A stretch of DNA of 64,000 nucleotides. It comes from Narthecium ossifragum (Eukaryota > Streptophyta > Magnoliopsida > Dioscoreales > Nartheciaceae). Each line of letters opens with the position of its first letter. Position 1 is the first letter of the stretch. The position numbers and the translations under genes were made by a program. Below the pieces are notes generated by a model. The model was not told the DNA's origin, searched no databases, and saw only the letters and a list, made by a program, of their open reading frames with translations. Below, piece after piece: positions 25,623 to 36,874 of the stretch. Location of the stretch: the NCBI GenBank assembly GCA_963920575.1, contig OY986965.1, forward strand, positions 21,402,047 to 21,466,046. The letters are read 5' to 3'.

Positions 25623-26325
25623 CGTATAATTTTCATATAATGATGCAATAAAGTTAAATTTTAATATATATATATATATATATTAAAATATTATTTTATT
25701 TTAATCTCAATGATATATATATATTATTGATATAATGCTGTGAATATATATATTAAAATTTTAATATATTATGTTTAGTTTGCCTTTGAGTCAGTGTCGA
25801 GTTCACCCGTAAAGAGCTCGCGCAAGGGTGCATCGTATGAAACGGTCATTTTGACTGTTTCATATCATGCACGAAATCAGCTGAAAATGCATCATGTGAT
25901 ACATGCATCGCGCGATGCACCGTGCGAACCAAACGGTGGATCGGAGTATTAGGGTGCATCGCACGATGCATCCTGTGAACCAAACAAGGGATTGGTGCAT
26001 CACTGTTTTTTTGCCAAATTGGACCTCCGATGTCCACTTTTGGCGAATTGAGACCCCACCACTGTTTTTTTGCAACAGAGGACCCCAAATTATTTTAATC
26101 CCCATTTTACCCCTCCCCTCCCATCCCATGGATGGCCATGCACATGCATCATGTTTCTCCTCATCATAACCGCATTTAATGCATCAGGATTTTGGATTAA
26201 AAAAAAAACCTCCCGTCGCATGCGACGGGATGTGTCTTCTCGAAGCCTCTTCCTCCCTCCCATCGGGCATGGCTCCTCCCGTCATCTTCTCTTTCTCCAT
26301 TTTCACTACCTTCTCCACTCTTCTC
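25011..26325. other. AT-rich and MITE-like sequence; presumed 5' end of the split MULE
   Basis: Contains TA microsatellites and direct repeats TGTTTRGTTTGCCTTTGAG (near 25528 and 25770). Palindromic GATGCATCG/CGATGCATC-type words at 25870-26000 recall a further MITE. From about 26005 twin CTGTTTTTTTGC words and a C-rich leader run to the solo LTR at 26331. This leader continues on the other side at 30356, so it belongs to the interrupted MULE-like gene. Confidence 0.4.
25583..25690. repeat. (TA)n microsatellites
   Basis: Two runs of alternating TA (about 25585-25620 and 25662-25683) separated by 40 bp of AT-rich DNA. Confidence 0.85.
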
Positions 26326-26833
26326 CCTCTTGATGTCGCTCAAATGTGTCACACACAGCGGTCGCGGTGCAGTACAGCATAAGAGAGGTCAAACCCACAG
26401 AGAGACAAACAGAAAGGATCCAGAAATATAGATAACAATATATTGAAGACAATCAAGAAAGCTAACTAGACTAAATTAGATCAAAGGATTAATGATAATG
26501 TAGGATTAACTGGAGATATCAGGATTTTAATAAGGGTAAGCGTCAGGAATCTCTTCACTCGGATTTAGGTTCTTCTCTTCTCAATGGTTCATATAATACT
26601 CAGTTAAGGGATTCACATCCCAATCACCTTAACCGAAAGATATGGAATTATGAATCTGATAAAATATAAATGTCTCTTTCTATGTTTGGTTCTTCTCGTT
26701 GTAACCCTAACTCCGTCCTACCAGATCCTAAGAATACACGATACCGGCTGTCACTACAGGCAACGCATAGCAAAGATTCCTCGGGATAGAACCCCAACCT
26801 TGTCTTACCAGATCCCTAAGAATACACAATACC

Positions 26834-29269
26834 TGTGAGGGCCCGTCCCTCAGACCTGGCTCGACCACGTGGGTCGAGAGCTGGTTTCCTGTTGATTTGG
26901 TTCCGCGTCGGGCACGATCGGGCGATCGTGTGGCGGTTTGGACCCCGGGGGTATTTTGGTAAATATGCCCTCTGGTGGTCGGTTTCACACCCGCGTTGCA
27001 CCCACGGCCTTGGATTGATGTATGTGTTTGATTAGAATCTCTAGGGTGCGTTCGATCGGAAGATCAAAGCTCGATCGGGAAAGATCGAATCGGACGGCTG
27101 AGATAGATCCAGAGTTTCTATATAAGCCCTGTCCCTTTCTTCTCTTTCCTTCTCTTCTCCTGTCGTTTTCTCTCCTTCTCTCTCTCTCCTTCGGCTGAGC
27201 TAGGGCTCGGAGACGCGGCTTTCGGAGCGTGGATCTTGGCGGCTCGACTGGTTGGACGCGTGGAGGAACTACCCTACTTGCTCAAGTAGGTGTTTCTACC
27301 TCGATCTTAGAATCGGGTTCTCCTAGAATAGGTTTTTTGTACTTTCGCTGTAGGGATACATGTTAGAATGCTATGTAGCTCCTTGTGCATGTAGTGTGGA
27401 GGATTTGAAGTATTCCTATCTCGCATTTTCCGTATTCTAACGGTTGGTTTTCATATTATCGCCGTTTTGTCGGTTTTCGTCCATTTGGACCTAGATAGGA
27501 AATTTAACCTTCAAAAACTAGATTTCTTCATTCCATTAGCTTCCCCATTGTTAAATACACTTGCTTGCAAAATCTCATTGTTTTTCAACTTGATTTGATC
27601 CTTGAAATCCAAGAAAATGGATTTCCGGCACTGTTCTGATGAACTGTGCCTAAGACTCGACGGTCGATCGGTGCATCGACCGTCAAGTATTGATTTGCGT
27701 TTTCTGGGCCTGACGGTCAACCGTCGGATCGACCGTCGGATCGACCGTCGCATCGACCGTCGGGCTCTGTCGGGATTTTAGCCTCCCAGGGTCGATGCAT
27801 GGATCGACCGCGGGATCTTCTCCTTTTCGCCAGTTACCTGACGGTCGACCGTCGCATCGACCGTTAGGCGCTGTTTGGTTTTGAGCTTCTCAGGATCGAT
27901 GAGTGGATCGACCGTCGCCCTTGGTTTTCTTCGCCTTGGCCTCACGGTCGATCGCCGGATCGACCGTGACATCGTCCGTGGCCTCACAGTCGATCGCCGG
28001 ATCGACCATGACATCGTCCGCGGGCCCATGAACTTGGTTTTCTGGCTTTTCTCGGATGGATTCGATTTGTGATTAACATCTAAACATGTTTGGAAGTATG
28101 TATGTGGATTTTATGGGGTTTTCAAAGGATTTCCATCGGGTTTGAGGATCGATTCGAGTAATTTCCCTTTTTGGGCAAATCTATGGTTTCGCTTGCATTT
28201 AATACATGTTTGATTGTAGTTAAATGCTTGGTTGTTTGCCTAACCATTAACTAGCTATGAGTGCTAGTTAATGAGGAATTGTGGAACCTTAGCCTCTTGC
28301 CGGCGAGTGCCGATGACTATTGTATATCTGTGGAACTTATAACTGATGATGTGACATGTAGAGACATCTAGGGTAGATGTTTGCCTAGGCTTATGCATTG
28401 TGTGCATTAGAGGCATTTGAGGTTAGAAGGACGATGGTTTGGGTCGCCGATCCGAGGCTCTCGAGTAGCTCGGATCTAGCCTTAGGGATGTGGCTGGGTA
28501 GTCAGGAGTAGGGTGTGATTGTATAATTGAATCTCATGTATTGAGGATTTGCGATAGTTGACTCAAATCAGTATTTGAGGTTTAGAGGTCGTGTTGTCTT
28601 CCAAGGCCAAGTGCTAAGGATGCAATCGATGTGTTCCCGACGTGGTCCCCAGGCAGTGGTATCCCTGTTGGGTAAGGGTGATCCTACATGGTACTGTTCC
28701 CCTGTCAGTGCTTAGGGTGATCTTGGTAATGTGTCCAAGAGAGAGGTTCATGACAGGAGCCCTTGGGATATCGATGAGTTATGGGACCCGTGGCATCCGT
28801 TAGACTTAGGTTGGGAGACAACACTGTTGTTGTTTTCCTCCTTTCAGTGTGCCGTAGAGTAGAAGCCTACTGAGCTTTTTGCTCACTCCTACCCGGGCTG
28901 CGTTTGCAGGTGCAGGCGGCAGTTCTTCTTCAGTGGAGCCGGCAGGATCGGCCTTTGGCGGCGCGAGCACATCCAGAGGCGCTTGAGGTTTTGCTGGAGG
29001 ATTATCTGTTGTACTTTTGGATAATTGTATATGTTGTAAACCTTTTTGAGGATTTTGGGATCATGTATTATATCTATCCTTGAAAGACTTTTGTATCAAA
29101 TTTTGAATAGTACAACTGATGTTATATAAATTGAATATCTGTTCACCTCTGGAATACGATTGTTTAAATTATCCGTCTTTTCCGCTTTGTATCGCGCCGA
29201 TTGAAGATGAATAGTGATAGGAACCCTCACACCCCGTCCTGGATGGGTTTTCTGGGTCGAGGTGTGACA
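26834..29269 (+). mobile_element. solo LTR, long Tekay/Del-like family (copy 2)
   Basis: It begins TGTGAGGGCC and ends GTGTGACA. Flanks are ATACC (26829-26833) and ATACA (29270-29274), so one base of the 5-bp duplication has changed. It is an inverted relative of the LTR at 308-3291, most obviously over 28440-28900. It lacks a coding region. It sits inside the Athila-like solo LTR, so it is the younger of the two insertions. Confidence 0.83.
27655..28022. repeat. array of TCGATC/GATCGA words in LTR copy 2
   Basis: Short inverted words such as GGTCGATC..GGATCGACC recur with GACCGTCG spacers. The end is a clean 42-bp tandem pair (about 27939-28022) that starts CCTCACGGTCGATCGCCGG and then CCTCACAGTCGATCGCCGG. 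It lies downstream of the TATAAGCCC motif (27119-27127). No comparable array was seen in copy 1. Confidence 0.75.
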
Positions 29270-30618
29270 ATACAAGTTGTCGCTACGGGCAATGCATAGC
29301 AAAAGTTTCGTGAGACTCGGTAGGAGAATCAAAAGAGATAACTATGGGATCACAATATCATAAAAGAAGCATGATTGGATTTATAATAATGTTTAACCAC
29401 AAAGCAATCTGTAAAGATCCAATACATAAATAGAGTTTAAACAATAAAGATGAAAATATATGAACCATGATGAAGAAGAAACCCCAATCCTCGCTAGATC
29501 ATCCGTCCGCCATGCCCGCGGTTTAGTCGGCCATGGATGGAGATGTCTCCATCTTCTTCCTTTAGAAAACATCCAGAAAAGAGCCTCCAAAAACGTCCAA
29601 GAACTCCCCTTATATAAGGACATGAAACCCTAGCTTTTATTTCAGCCTTTGGATTAAATCTGATGGCTCGTATTCAGATCCGCCCAAGTAAGATCGATCC
29701 TTCCATAAGTGTAGGATCAATCCTTTGAAATCAATATTTTCAATTTCTGGTTCGATCCTTCTCAGTTGGAGGGATAGTAGGATGGATCCGTCTCAGTTGG
29801 AGGGATAGTTGGATCGATCCTTCTCAGTTGGAGGGATAGTTAGAGGGATAGTAGGATGGATACGTCTCAGTAGGATCGATCCTTTCATAGAAGGAGGATC
29901 AGTCTCCTCAAAATTCTCGAGTGAAAGGAGGATCGATCCTTCTGTGATCATCCGAAAAGTGGGTGTTCTGTCAGGTCTGTCTGCATAAAAGGATCGATCC
30001 TTCTAGGGAACAGGATCGATCCGTCTTTCCTGTGTATTTACTGTTCTGCCACCCAGACTGCGCCATCGGTACTAATATTACCTTAACTTCCTCTAGAAAA
30101 CTCGGAATCACGAACCGTAAAATTCTCCAGAAACTAGACTTTAAGAGCTTTCCAACCATGTATGGCACATCATCTGGTTCATTCTGAAAAGGTACAGTTT
30201 TGGCGTTAAAGACCCATCTTTGCTTCAATTTCCTGCATAATACAAATAACTTTGTGAAGCAACATATATGGAAGAAATAATCTATATTAATCATGAAAAC
30301 TAAGAAAATAAGCTGCTCTTAGTCATGTTTAGAGTGCACTTTCATGCACTCATCACCTCTCCACTCTTCTCCCTCATTCTTTCATCTCTCCTCCCTTTCC
30401 ACTGCCTCCTCTCTTCTACCTTCGAACTTCTCAGTTTTCTTCGCCAAAATAGTTCACCGGAGAGAGCTCTCCATACATGCAAGGCAATGAGAAGTGTTCC
30501 GCTGTATTGCTACTTCAACGGACATGTTATAAATCATGAACACAATCCATATTATTTGGGAGGTATTTCCACGATCGACGAGTTCTCGTCGGACCTTACT
30601 CTTGCTAAACTGAAGGCT

Positions 30619-32195
30619 TGACGCGCCCAAACCACTCGTCGTTAAAAGTGACTAGGGCGTCAAAGATTACAATTTATACCGAATCCTAACTAACTACTAC
30701 GTAGCTAGCGGAAGTCCGGGTCGATCCGCAGGGAAATGAGAAATGACTAACGTACTCGATAGATAACTCCAAACAACTAGCTAGAATGATTTGGGTTTTG
30801 GATTAATGTCTATTAAAGCAATTAACTAAATGAAGAGAAATATAACTAATATAGAGAGGTCTTGGGATCTCCATTTCATTGTAGGTCCTAATGTAGCCTC
30901 CTAAAGAATTAAGGTGTGTAATCCAATTGGGACAATCGAAATCAAGAAGTCGACAAGCGGGTGGTTAGCCTCACTTATCGCTCAACGGAAGTCGGTTTAG
31001 GATCATCCGCCGGAAATAATCACATTCACAAAGTCGACGAATGAGTGATTAGCTTCTATCGTCGCTAACGAACCTTCGATTAAGATCGATTCGTCGCAAG
31101 AAAAAGATATTGCATGGAATCGGGCATTGGATCGAGATGGTTCTAGCACCTCGAATCCAATGCAATAGAAAGATAGAATGGATCCTTTGATTAGAGAGAT
31201 AGGGATGGTTCTAGCATCCCTAATCTCTAATCTAGGGATAGTAATCCTACCAATGTAATTGGATGTGTTTCTAGCACATCCAACTCATTGGGGCATAACA
31301 ACAAACACCTATCATGCACAAGTTCTAACTCATACCAAAGAAAGGCATTCATCCATTCAACATATAAGATCCATGTACAAAGATAAGAAAATAATGCTCA
31401 AATCCATACAATAGATCAATCCCAAAGATTACACATCAAAAAACCCTAAGAAAACTACAAAAGAATCCTACAACTACATGGAAATCCCAAGATAAAGGAA
31501 GTTAGCTACTCATCTTGGTTGGATCCATGGATGGAGGTTGATGAAGCTCCCCTCCCATGGATTCCCTCCAAGAAGTCCTCCTCTCAATTGGGTAAGAAAC
31601 CTAGAAGGGCTGGAGAAAACTAAGAGAAGCCCCCTAAAATCCCCCATAAGGGGTCTATTTATAGTAAACAAGCCTCCCCCACTCGGATTAGATCTGGGCC
31701 ATTGATTTTGCTCGGCTGGCACCAAAGGATCGATCCTCATAGGGTGGAGGATCGATCTTCCGCTTCGTGTGATCGCTGGTCCCGTGAAGGATCGATCCTC
31801 CTATAGGCAAGGATCGATCTTTTCTTTCTTGAATGCTGGTTGCGCCCCGATGAAGATCGATCCTCCAGTGTGTGAAGATCGATTCTCTAGAATTTGCGTT
31901 CTGTCACTGGAAAAATGTGCAAAAATGATCGATCCTTCCCATAGTGAGGATCGATCCTTCAGAACTGATTGGCTTTGTTCTTGATGTACTGCACAAGATC
32001 GATCCTCCTTCAATAAAGGATCGATCTTCTTCATAAAAACTGGCCCAAATGACATCGTTTAAGCTAGGAACTTGATCCAATCCTCGTTGAGGGCACTTGT
32101 ACCTGTAATAGGGTAAAATCCATCAGTAAGGCCTTGCTCGGTGACTAACAAGGCCAAGTTAAAAGGATGATTTATGCACTTTTCACGTCTTATCA
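30619..32195 (-). repeat. 3' LTR of the Athila-like element
   Basis: Read on the minus strand it starts TGATAAGACGTG and ends GGGCGCGTCA. A TATA box lies near 31653-31666 with the palindrome-pair array upstream. Confidence 0.95.
31727..32028. repeat. five GATCGATC pairs in the 3' LTR U3
   Basis: Octamer starts are 31728/31750, 31790/31812, 31855/31877, 31927/31949 and 31997/32019. The spacing within every pair is exactly 22 bp. Spacing between successive pairs varies (62, 65, 72 and 70 bp). One second member reads GATCGATT. Flanking bases usually extend each octamer to AGGATCGATCCT-like palindromes, so the two members of a pair can also fold as a hairpin. Confidence 0.95.
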
Positions 32196-32206
32196 CACCC
32201 CCTAAC
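32196..32206 (-). promoter_or_regulatory. polypurine tract of the Athila-like element
   Basis: The minus strand reads AGTTAGGGGGTG immediately before the 3' LTR, a G-rich purine run where plus-strand DNA synthesis would be primed. Confidence 0.7.
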
Positions 32207-33999
32207 TTGAACTTTGCTAGTCCTCGAGCAAAGCAAAAGAAAAATAACTAGAAGGGAAAGAGAAGAAATAAGAAACTATTAAAGAGCAATCCCCCGATTA
32301 ACAATTAGTCACTTCTCATGTAGCTTCGGTTCTTATACGATCAAAATTCATTCCTATGCACACATAGATTCAAATGCATAGCTCCATCCATCAACCCATA
32401 GCACAAGTAAAATGCAAGCGAATAATTCCATCAATAGCATCATTCAAACACTTCAAAGCACTTGAACAAGAATAAAGCTCATCTAAGCAATCCGTGTAGT
32501 GAAAGTTGCTACTCAAGTATTCGGGGTCTCATAATCATTCAAGTAGGGTTCCCATCAAAACTAGACATCCTTAGTGCTTTACACCGGTTGAACAAATGAC
32601 AAGTTTTATTTAAAGTAAAATCTTTGTTCTTCTTTCTTTTCTTTTCTCTTCTTCTTTTCTCTCTTTTTTTTTTCTTTTTCTGACTAAAACCAGTGGTCGT
32701 GCAATGCCATGATCCCTTAGGCTTTCTACTAGGCCCATGTAACAGGATTTAGGCCAGTGGCTCCTCGGTCAGATGACCTAAAGGCACTGGGTGTTGAGAC
32801 ACCCCTCGGGCTTAATTTCCCGAACCTAGCAGGCCACGAATCACAGCTGACCAACAAGCTTTTATTTGATACTAGCGTGACCGTGCAATGCCTTGATCCC
32901 TTAAGCTTTCTACTAGGCCCATTTAACGAGTGTTAGATCAATGACTCCCAAGCCAGATGGCTTTGGGGCATTAGGTGTTGAAGCACCCCTCGGATCTAAC
33001 TACTCGAGCCTAGAAGGCTACGAATTAAGACTAGTCACTTTTATTAACCTGGCTCTCAGCCTCTAACTTGGCTTCGAACCCTACTACAAGTCATCTCAAT
33101 CGAGTGTAAATAGCTTTGGACTCCCAATCTATCAAGGTCCCCCAATCAACAACTACTTGCCCCCTCATACAAGTGTAAGTGCACAAGTGGATTGGATCAC
33201 TTAAATGTCCTTAATGCATGGCAAGTAGAATTAAAGTAGAAGAATAACACTACTCATGAAATGATTTGTCAAGTTTTACAAAGCATGAGAATCAAGATGA
33301 ATTATGCAATAGTCATCCATGCTAGCATAAGAGTTGAAAATTTTTCGCATATTTACCAATCAAATAAACGTGTGACTAACTGTAGATCGATCACAGATTA
33401 TCTATAAACATGATGCAATCATACCCCCTAACTTAAGCGGGTTTGTCCTCAAGCACGGAAGAAGGGTAAAGTGTAGAGATAACCTAGTGATGAGATGAAC
33501 GAAAATGTAACCTTGACGAAAGGTATGAAAGGAGTTAGGGTCAAGGTTAGTAGTGAAAAACCGTATTATTGTGATGTCAAAATGTCGTATTTTGTGTTGC
33601 TATCCATAGCTCGTATGCCCTGTAAAAACATAGAGGAAATACCACCCATAGTATTATGGAAATCAAAGAATAGATATGAAAAATTTCGAGAAAAATTGGG
33701 CAGCATTCCCTCTATTTATTCAATACGCCCAAGGGCTGTACAAAGATGCCATTTGCATCCAACAATTTATACATTCATTCAAAATGAAAATACAGAAATG
33801 CATCACCAATCTTCATTTACAAACATACATTCACATCCACCAACATACATCCACATTCAGACAGACACACCCGGGGCACACCCCCATACCAAAAATCATG
33901 TATATAGATAACCAATATCATCGATGCCAACCAAATACAAAAGTGGAGCAATGGAATACAAAAAGTTACCCACCCTCCAATCACAAAAAGAGATCCACT
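32207..33999 (-). other. Athila-like 3' untranslated internal region
   Basis: Non-coding. It contains two related blocks (about 32695-32870 and 32880-33050), each with a GTGCAATGCCNTGATCCCTTA word and an ACTAGGCCCAT word, which form an imperfect direct duplication. There is also a CT-rich tract near 32630-32680. No ORF of known family. Confidence 0.55.
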
Positions 34000-35517
34000 C
34001 TAACCATCCAGAAAAATACAGAATACCCCTAAATACAGTCTATCATCCCTGAGGTCTCTGCTCTGGAAAGTGAAGAGGTCGGTAAGGCACAATAGCAGTG
34101 ACCGGTGGAGGTGGTGGGTGGATGGCATCGAGACGGGCGAGGATAGTCGACGCGACCAAGTGAAGTGAGGTGGTTCCTGGCGTAGGGCGGCGATGTCCTG
34201 ACGTAGGGCGGCGTGGTCCTGACGTAGGGCGGCGTGGTCCTGACGTAGGGCGGCGTCATGCGCGTCTACCTCGTCCAGCCGCTGCAGTACTGCGGACTGG
34301 AACGCCCGGTGCTCCCTATAGATCTCACCCATGGTAGGGTGCTCTACAGGTCCAAACTCAGGTGGGGGGCACCGAGGACGTGGCTACCGGACAGGCGCCC
34401 CGGCCTTCCTCATGTGGCCGAGGACCTTGCCCCAGGTGGGGCCACCGAAGCGCGCAAAGCGGAGGGCCTCGTCGGAAACGGTCGGCTCGCCCTCGGGGAC
34501 TAAGTCCTGGCTCGCCAGAAAGGCAGAAATAAGGCACGGGTGCGGGACGGGTTTATCGTTAAAACTGGGCGATCGGTCCCGAACCGCTCCACAATAAAAC
34601 TGGGACATGTCCTCGATGACCTGCTGGGCCAAGTCGATCGACCACGACTTAGCCAAAAACCATAGTGAACACAATCACTTGCTAGTCCTATACTGGGCGT
34701 GGCCGGTTTGGTAAATGTTTCGGCGGAAGATATCGTCGATCAACCACATCTGAGGGGGCAGCTCTGCCCGCACAAATTTGCCCTCTCCTGTGCGATCTGG
34801 ATAGAGAAACAGCTGGGCATCAACCTCACGAGGCAGCTCCTCAGGGGTGGCTCGGTGGAGACCAGGGGAGTGGCGAGGGACACCCAAGAGGGCAGCCACG
34901 TCCCGGGCAGTGAATGTGATATCCTCGCCGTCAATGATCGAAGTGAAGCCCAAGGCTCGGCTCGGGGCATCACCAGCCTCGTCCCTCTCATTACCGCAGG
35001 GAATAGCCTTCATGTTCTGGTAGAACATGCAGGCCAGCCGTGGGTAAACAGTGGTGGAGGGGGTGCAGAAGGGCAGCCAGCCGCGGACTTCCAGTGTGGC
35101 GACGGAATCTTGCGCATGCTCGATCGTGCGGAAGAAGGAGACGTCAAAGGTGTACTCGAGGCGTACCTCCCGTCGCCACTGCGGATCTAGGCCTCGAACG
35201 TCAGTGGGCGCAGTGGAGGGCTTGGGCTTCTTCAACTTCTTGGATCGGCGAGGATTGGATGACAAAGGGGCAGCGGAGGCTTTCCTCTTGGAAGCTGCCG
35301 GAGCTGTGGACGAAGTGGCGGGGGCACGCGTGGCACGGACCGGCCGTGTAGAAGGAGAAGGTGAATCAGCGGCCGGCCCAGAGGAAGATGAAGAGGATGC
35401 CGGCTGTGAGGATGATGTGGAAGAAGCTTGCCCGGCTGGAGAGGAAGATGGAGAGGATGCCGCAGCCTGGCCCTTCCCGGTGGCCTTCTTGATGGCGGCG
35501 GTGTGCTTGCGAACCAT
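34000..35517 (-). pseudogene. second (env-position) ORF of the Athila-like element
   Basis: An ATG at 35517 opens a frame that stays in register to 34000 and is broken by TGA at 34675-34677 and TAG at 34384-34386. The N-terminus is a Ser/Pro/Ala-rich low-complexity stretch with a basic patch (PRRSKKLKKPKPS). A globular domain follows with VRLEYTFDVSFFRTIEHA, RGWLPF, YPRLACMFYQNMK and ITFTARDVAALLGVP. This resembles the 'putative plant transposon protein' domain found downstream of pol in Athila-type elements. The C-terminal part has four heptad-like ALRQDHA repeats, likely a coiled coil. No membrane segment was seen, so an envelope function is not supported. Confidence 0.7.
34190..34262 (-). 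repeat. 21-bp tandem repeat, about 3.5 copies
   Basis: The unit CTGACGTAGGGCGGCGTGGTC encodes the seven-residue repeat ALRQDHA on the minus strand, consistent with a coiled-coil heptad. Confidence 0.9.
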
Positions 35518-35935
35518 GGGAGGTGAGTGGAGAGGATGAGGTTGCCTTGGGGTGAAGGATGAGGCGACGACGAGCTTGAAGGATGAGGCGGCACCGGCGG
35601 CTCGATGGAAGGTGATGACGAAATGTGGACGGCGCCGGGGTCGATTGAGGGAAGTGGGATGAGGGAAGGGGTAGTGGAGGCACTGGGAGGTGGATGGAGG
35701 CGGCGATTTGCGTCGGAGGCGAAAGGATCCCGCCGATCTCGGAGATGTGAGAGGAGGTGGGGTAAATGTGGGGGACCGGAGCTCGATCGAGAGGTGAAGG
35801 GAGGTGAAGGGTGGTCGCGGACACCTTGGGAAGGTCGGCGGCGGTGAAATCCGGCCGGAGGAGAGGGTGGCGCACCGGTTGGAGGCGGCGAAGAAGAGAA
35901 ACGGCGTCCGGGCGAACAGGGGAAGGGGAAGAGAG

Positions 35936-36350
35936 GATCGATCTTAGGGCTTGGGGCCCTAAGTCGATCTCCCACGCCTATATATTTTTTTTACCATCCC
36001 CGCAAAAGATCGATCTCATGAGAGAGCAAGATCGATCTTTTGAACACGTGGCAGCATCATAATGTTTCTCACTTAAGTCGTGCTGACATGTATAAGTAAG
36101 TAAGATCGATCTTTCTATGCTCAAGGATCGATCATCCAGAAACCATCCCTCTGTCACGAATAAATTCGCAAAAATGATCGATCCTTAGAGATGGAAGGAT
36201 CGATCTTCTCAAAACCAACCCCCTGTCACGAATAAATTCTCAAAAATGATCGATCATGGGGTATGGAAGGATCGATCTCTCGCCTCCAGGTTCCAGCGTA
36301 AATTCAATCGGACATAAAGGATCGATCCTCTCCGCTTGGAGGATCGATCA
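35936..36350. repeat. internal block of GATCGATC pairs with a TATA-like sequence
   Basis: Pairs start at 36008/36030, 36104/36126, 36176/36198, 36248/36270 and 36320/36342, again 22 bp apart in each case. The last four pairs recur every 72 bp as a tandem unit with the word CTGTCACGAATAAATTC. On the minus strand this block lies about 0.5-0.85 kb before the ATG of the second ORF. An AAAATATATAGG TATA-like stretch (about 35977-35988) sits between the two. The arrangement mirrors U3 plus TATA in the LTR. Confidence 0.85.
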
Positions 36351-36639
36351 TTTATGTACCAAAATGCAAAACTGGGCTGAAAACCTGGGAATTCGTCCCA
36401 CACACCCCAAACATGAATACTAGGCTCCTTAGGCATTAAAATACCACAATACAAACCTCCAAACCAGACAACACATCAATCATCCCACAAATTCAACATA
36501 CCATCTTGACATCACACTTATTCCAACAAAGATCAAATCAAAAACACACCAAAATCAAACATGCAAATAATGGGAAAAACAATCAATCATGCAAAGAAGA
36601 AATAACAAATAAATTCAGAAAAATACGAAGAAAGGATGA

Positions 36640-36690
36640 GTTGCCTCCCACCAAGCGCTAAATTTACTGTCTCTAGCTCGACACAATGCA
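36640..36690 (-). other. conserved Athila post-pol segment
   Basis: The minus strand reads GTCGAGCTAGAGAC followed by AATTTAGCGCTTGGTGGGAG and GCAAC. This motif normally follows the integrase end of Athila pol. Here it lies only some 200 bp after the last gag-protease-frame sequence, which shows that pol was deleted. Confidence 0.75.
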
Positions 36691-36874
36691 AGCTCACCCA
36701 TAAAATTTCGATGTCCCCTCTAAATGGTGGTCGCATCTAGAAATGCGAGATCGAAGCCATTTTCGAAGAACTTTATTTAAATGCCAATGATAAAGCCACA
36801 TTTCTTTCATCATAAGCCATTTTAACTTTGTGTCCATTTTAGCATAAAAGATATCACGTTCTTTATTAACGATT

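Larger units (their letters stand above)
26331..30355 (-). mobile_element. solo LTR, Athila-like, itself interrupted
   Basis: Outer ends are TG at 26331 and CA at 30355, with an exact CCTCT duplication (26326-26330 and 30356-30360). Read on the minus strand it aligns with the solo LTR at 3414-5119. The segment around 30070-30170 matches 3640-3740, including GGAAAGCTCTTAAAGTCTAG and a GATTCCGAGTTTTC-type word. It also carries GATCGATC pairs (29690-30010). Removing the insertion at 26834-29269 leaves about 1.59 kb, the length of the other Athila LTRs here. Confidence 0.85.

Noticed and set aside
34000..35517. Envelope protein in the env position
   Set aside because: No signal peptide, membrane segment or fusion-like region was visible; the domain resembles the plant transposon protein domain instead.
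34675..35975. Several plus- and minus-strand ORFs overlapping the second Athila ORF
   Set aside because: They are shadows of the minus-strand frame from 35517 in GC-rich sequence.
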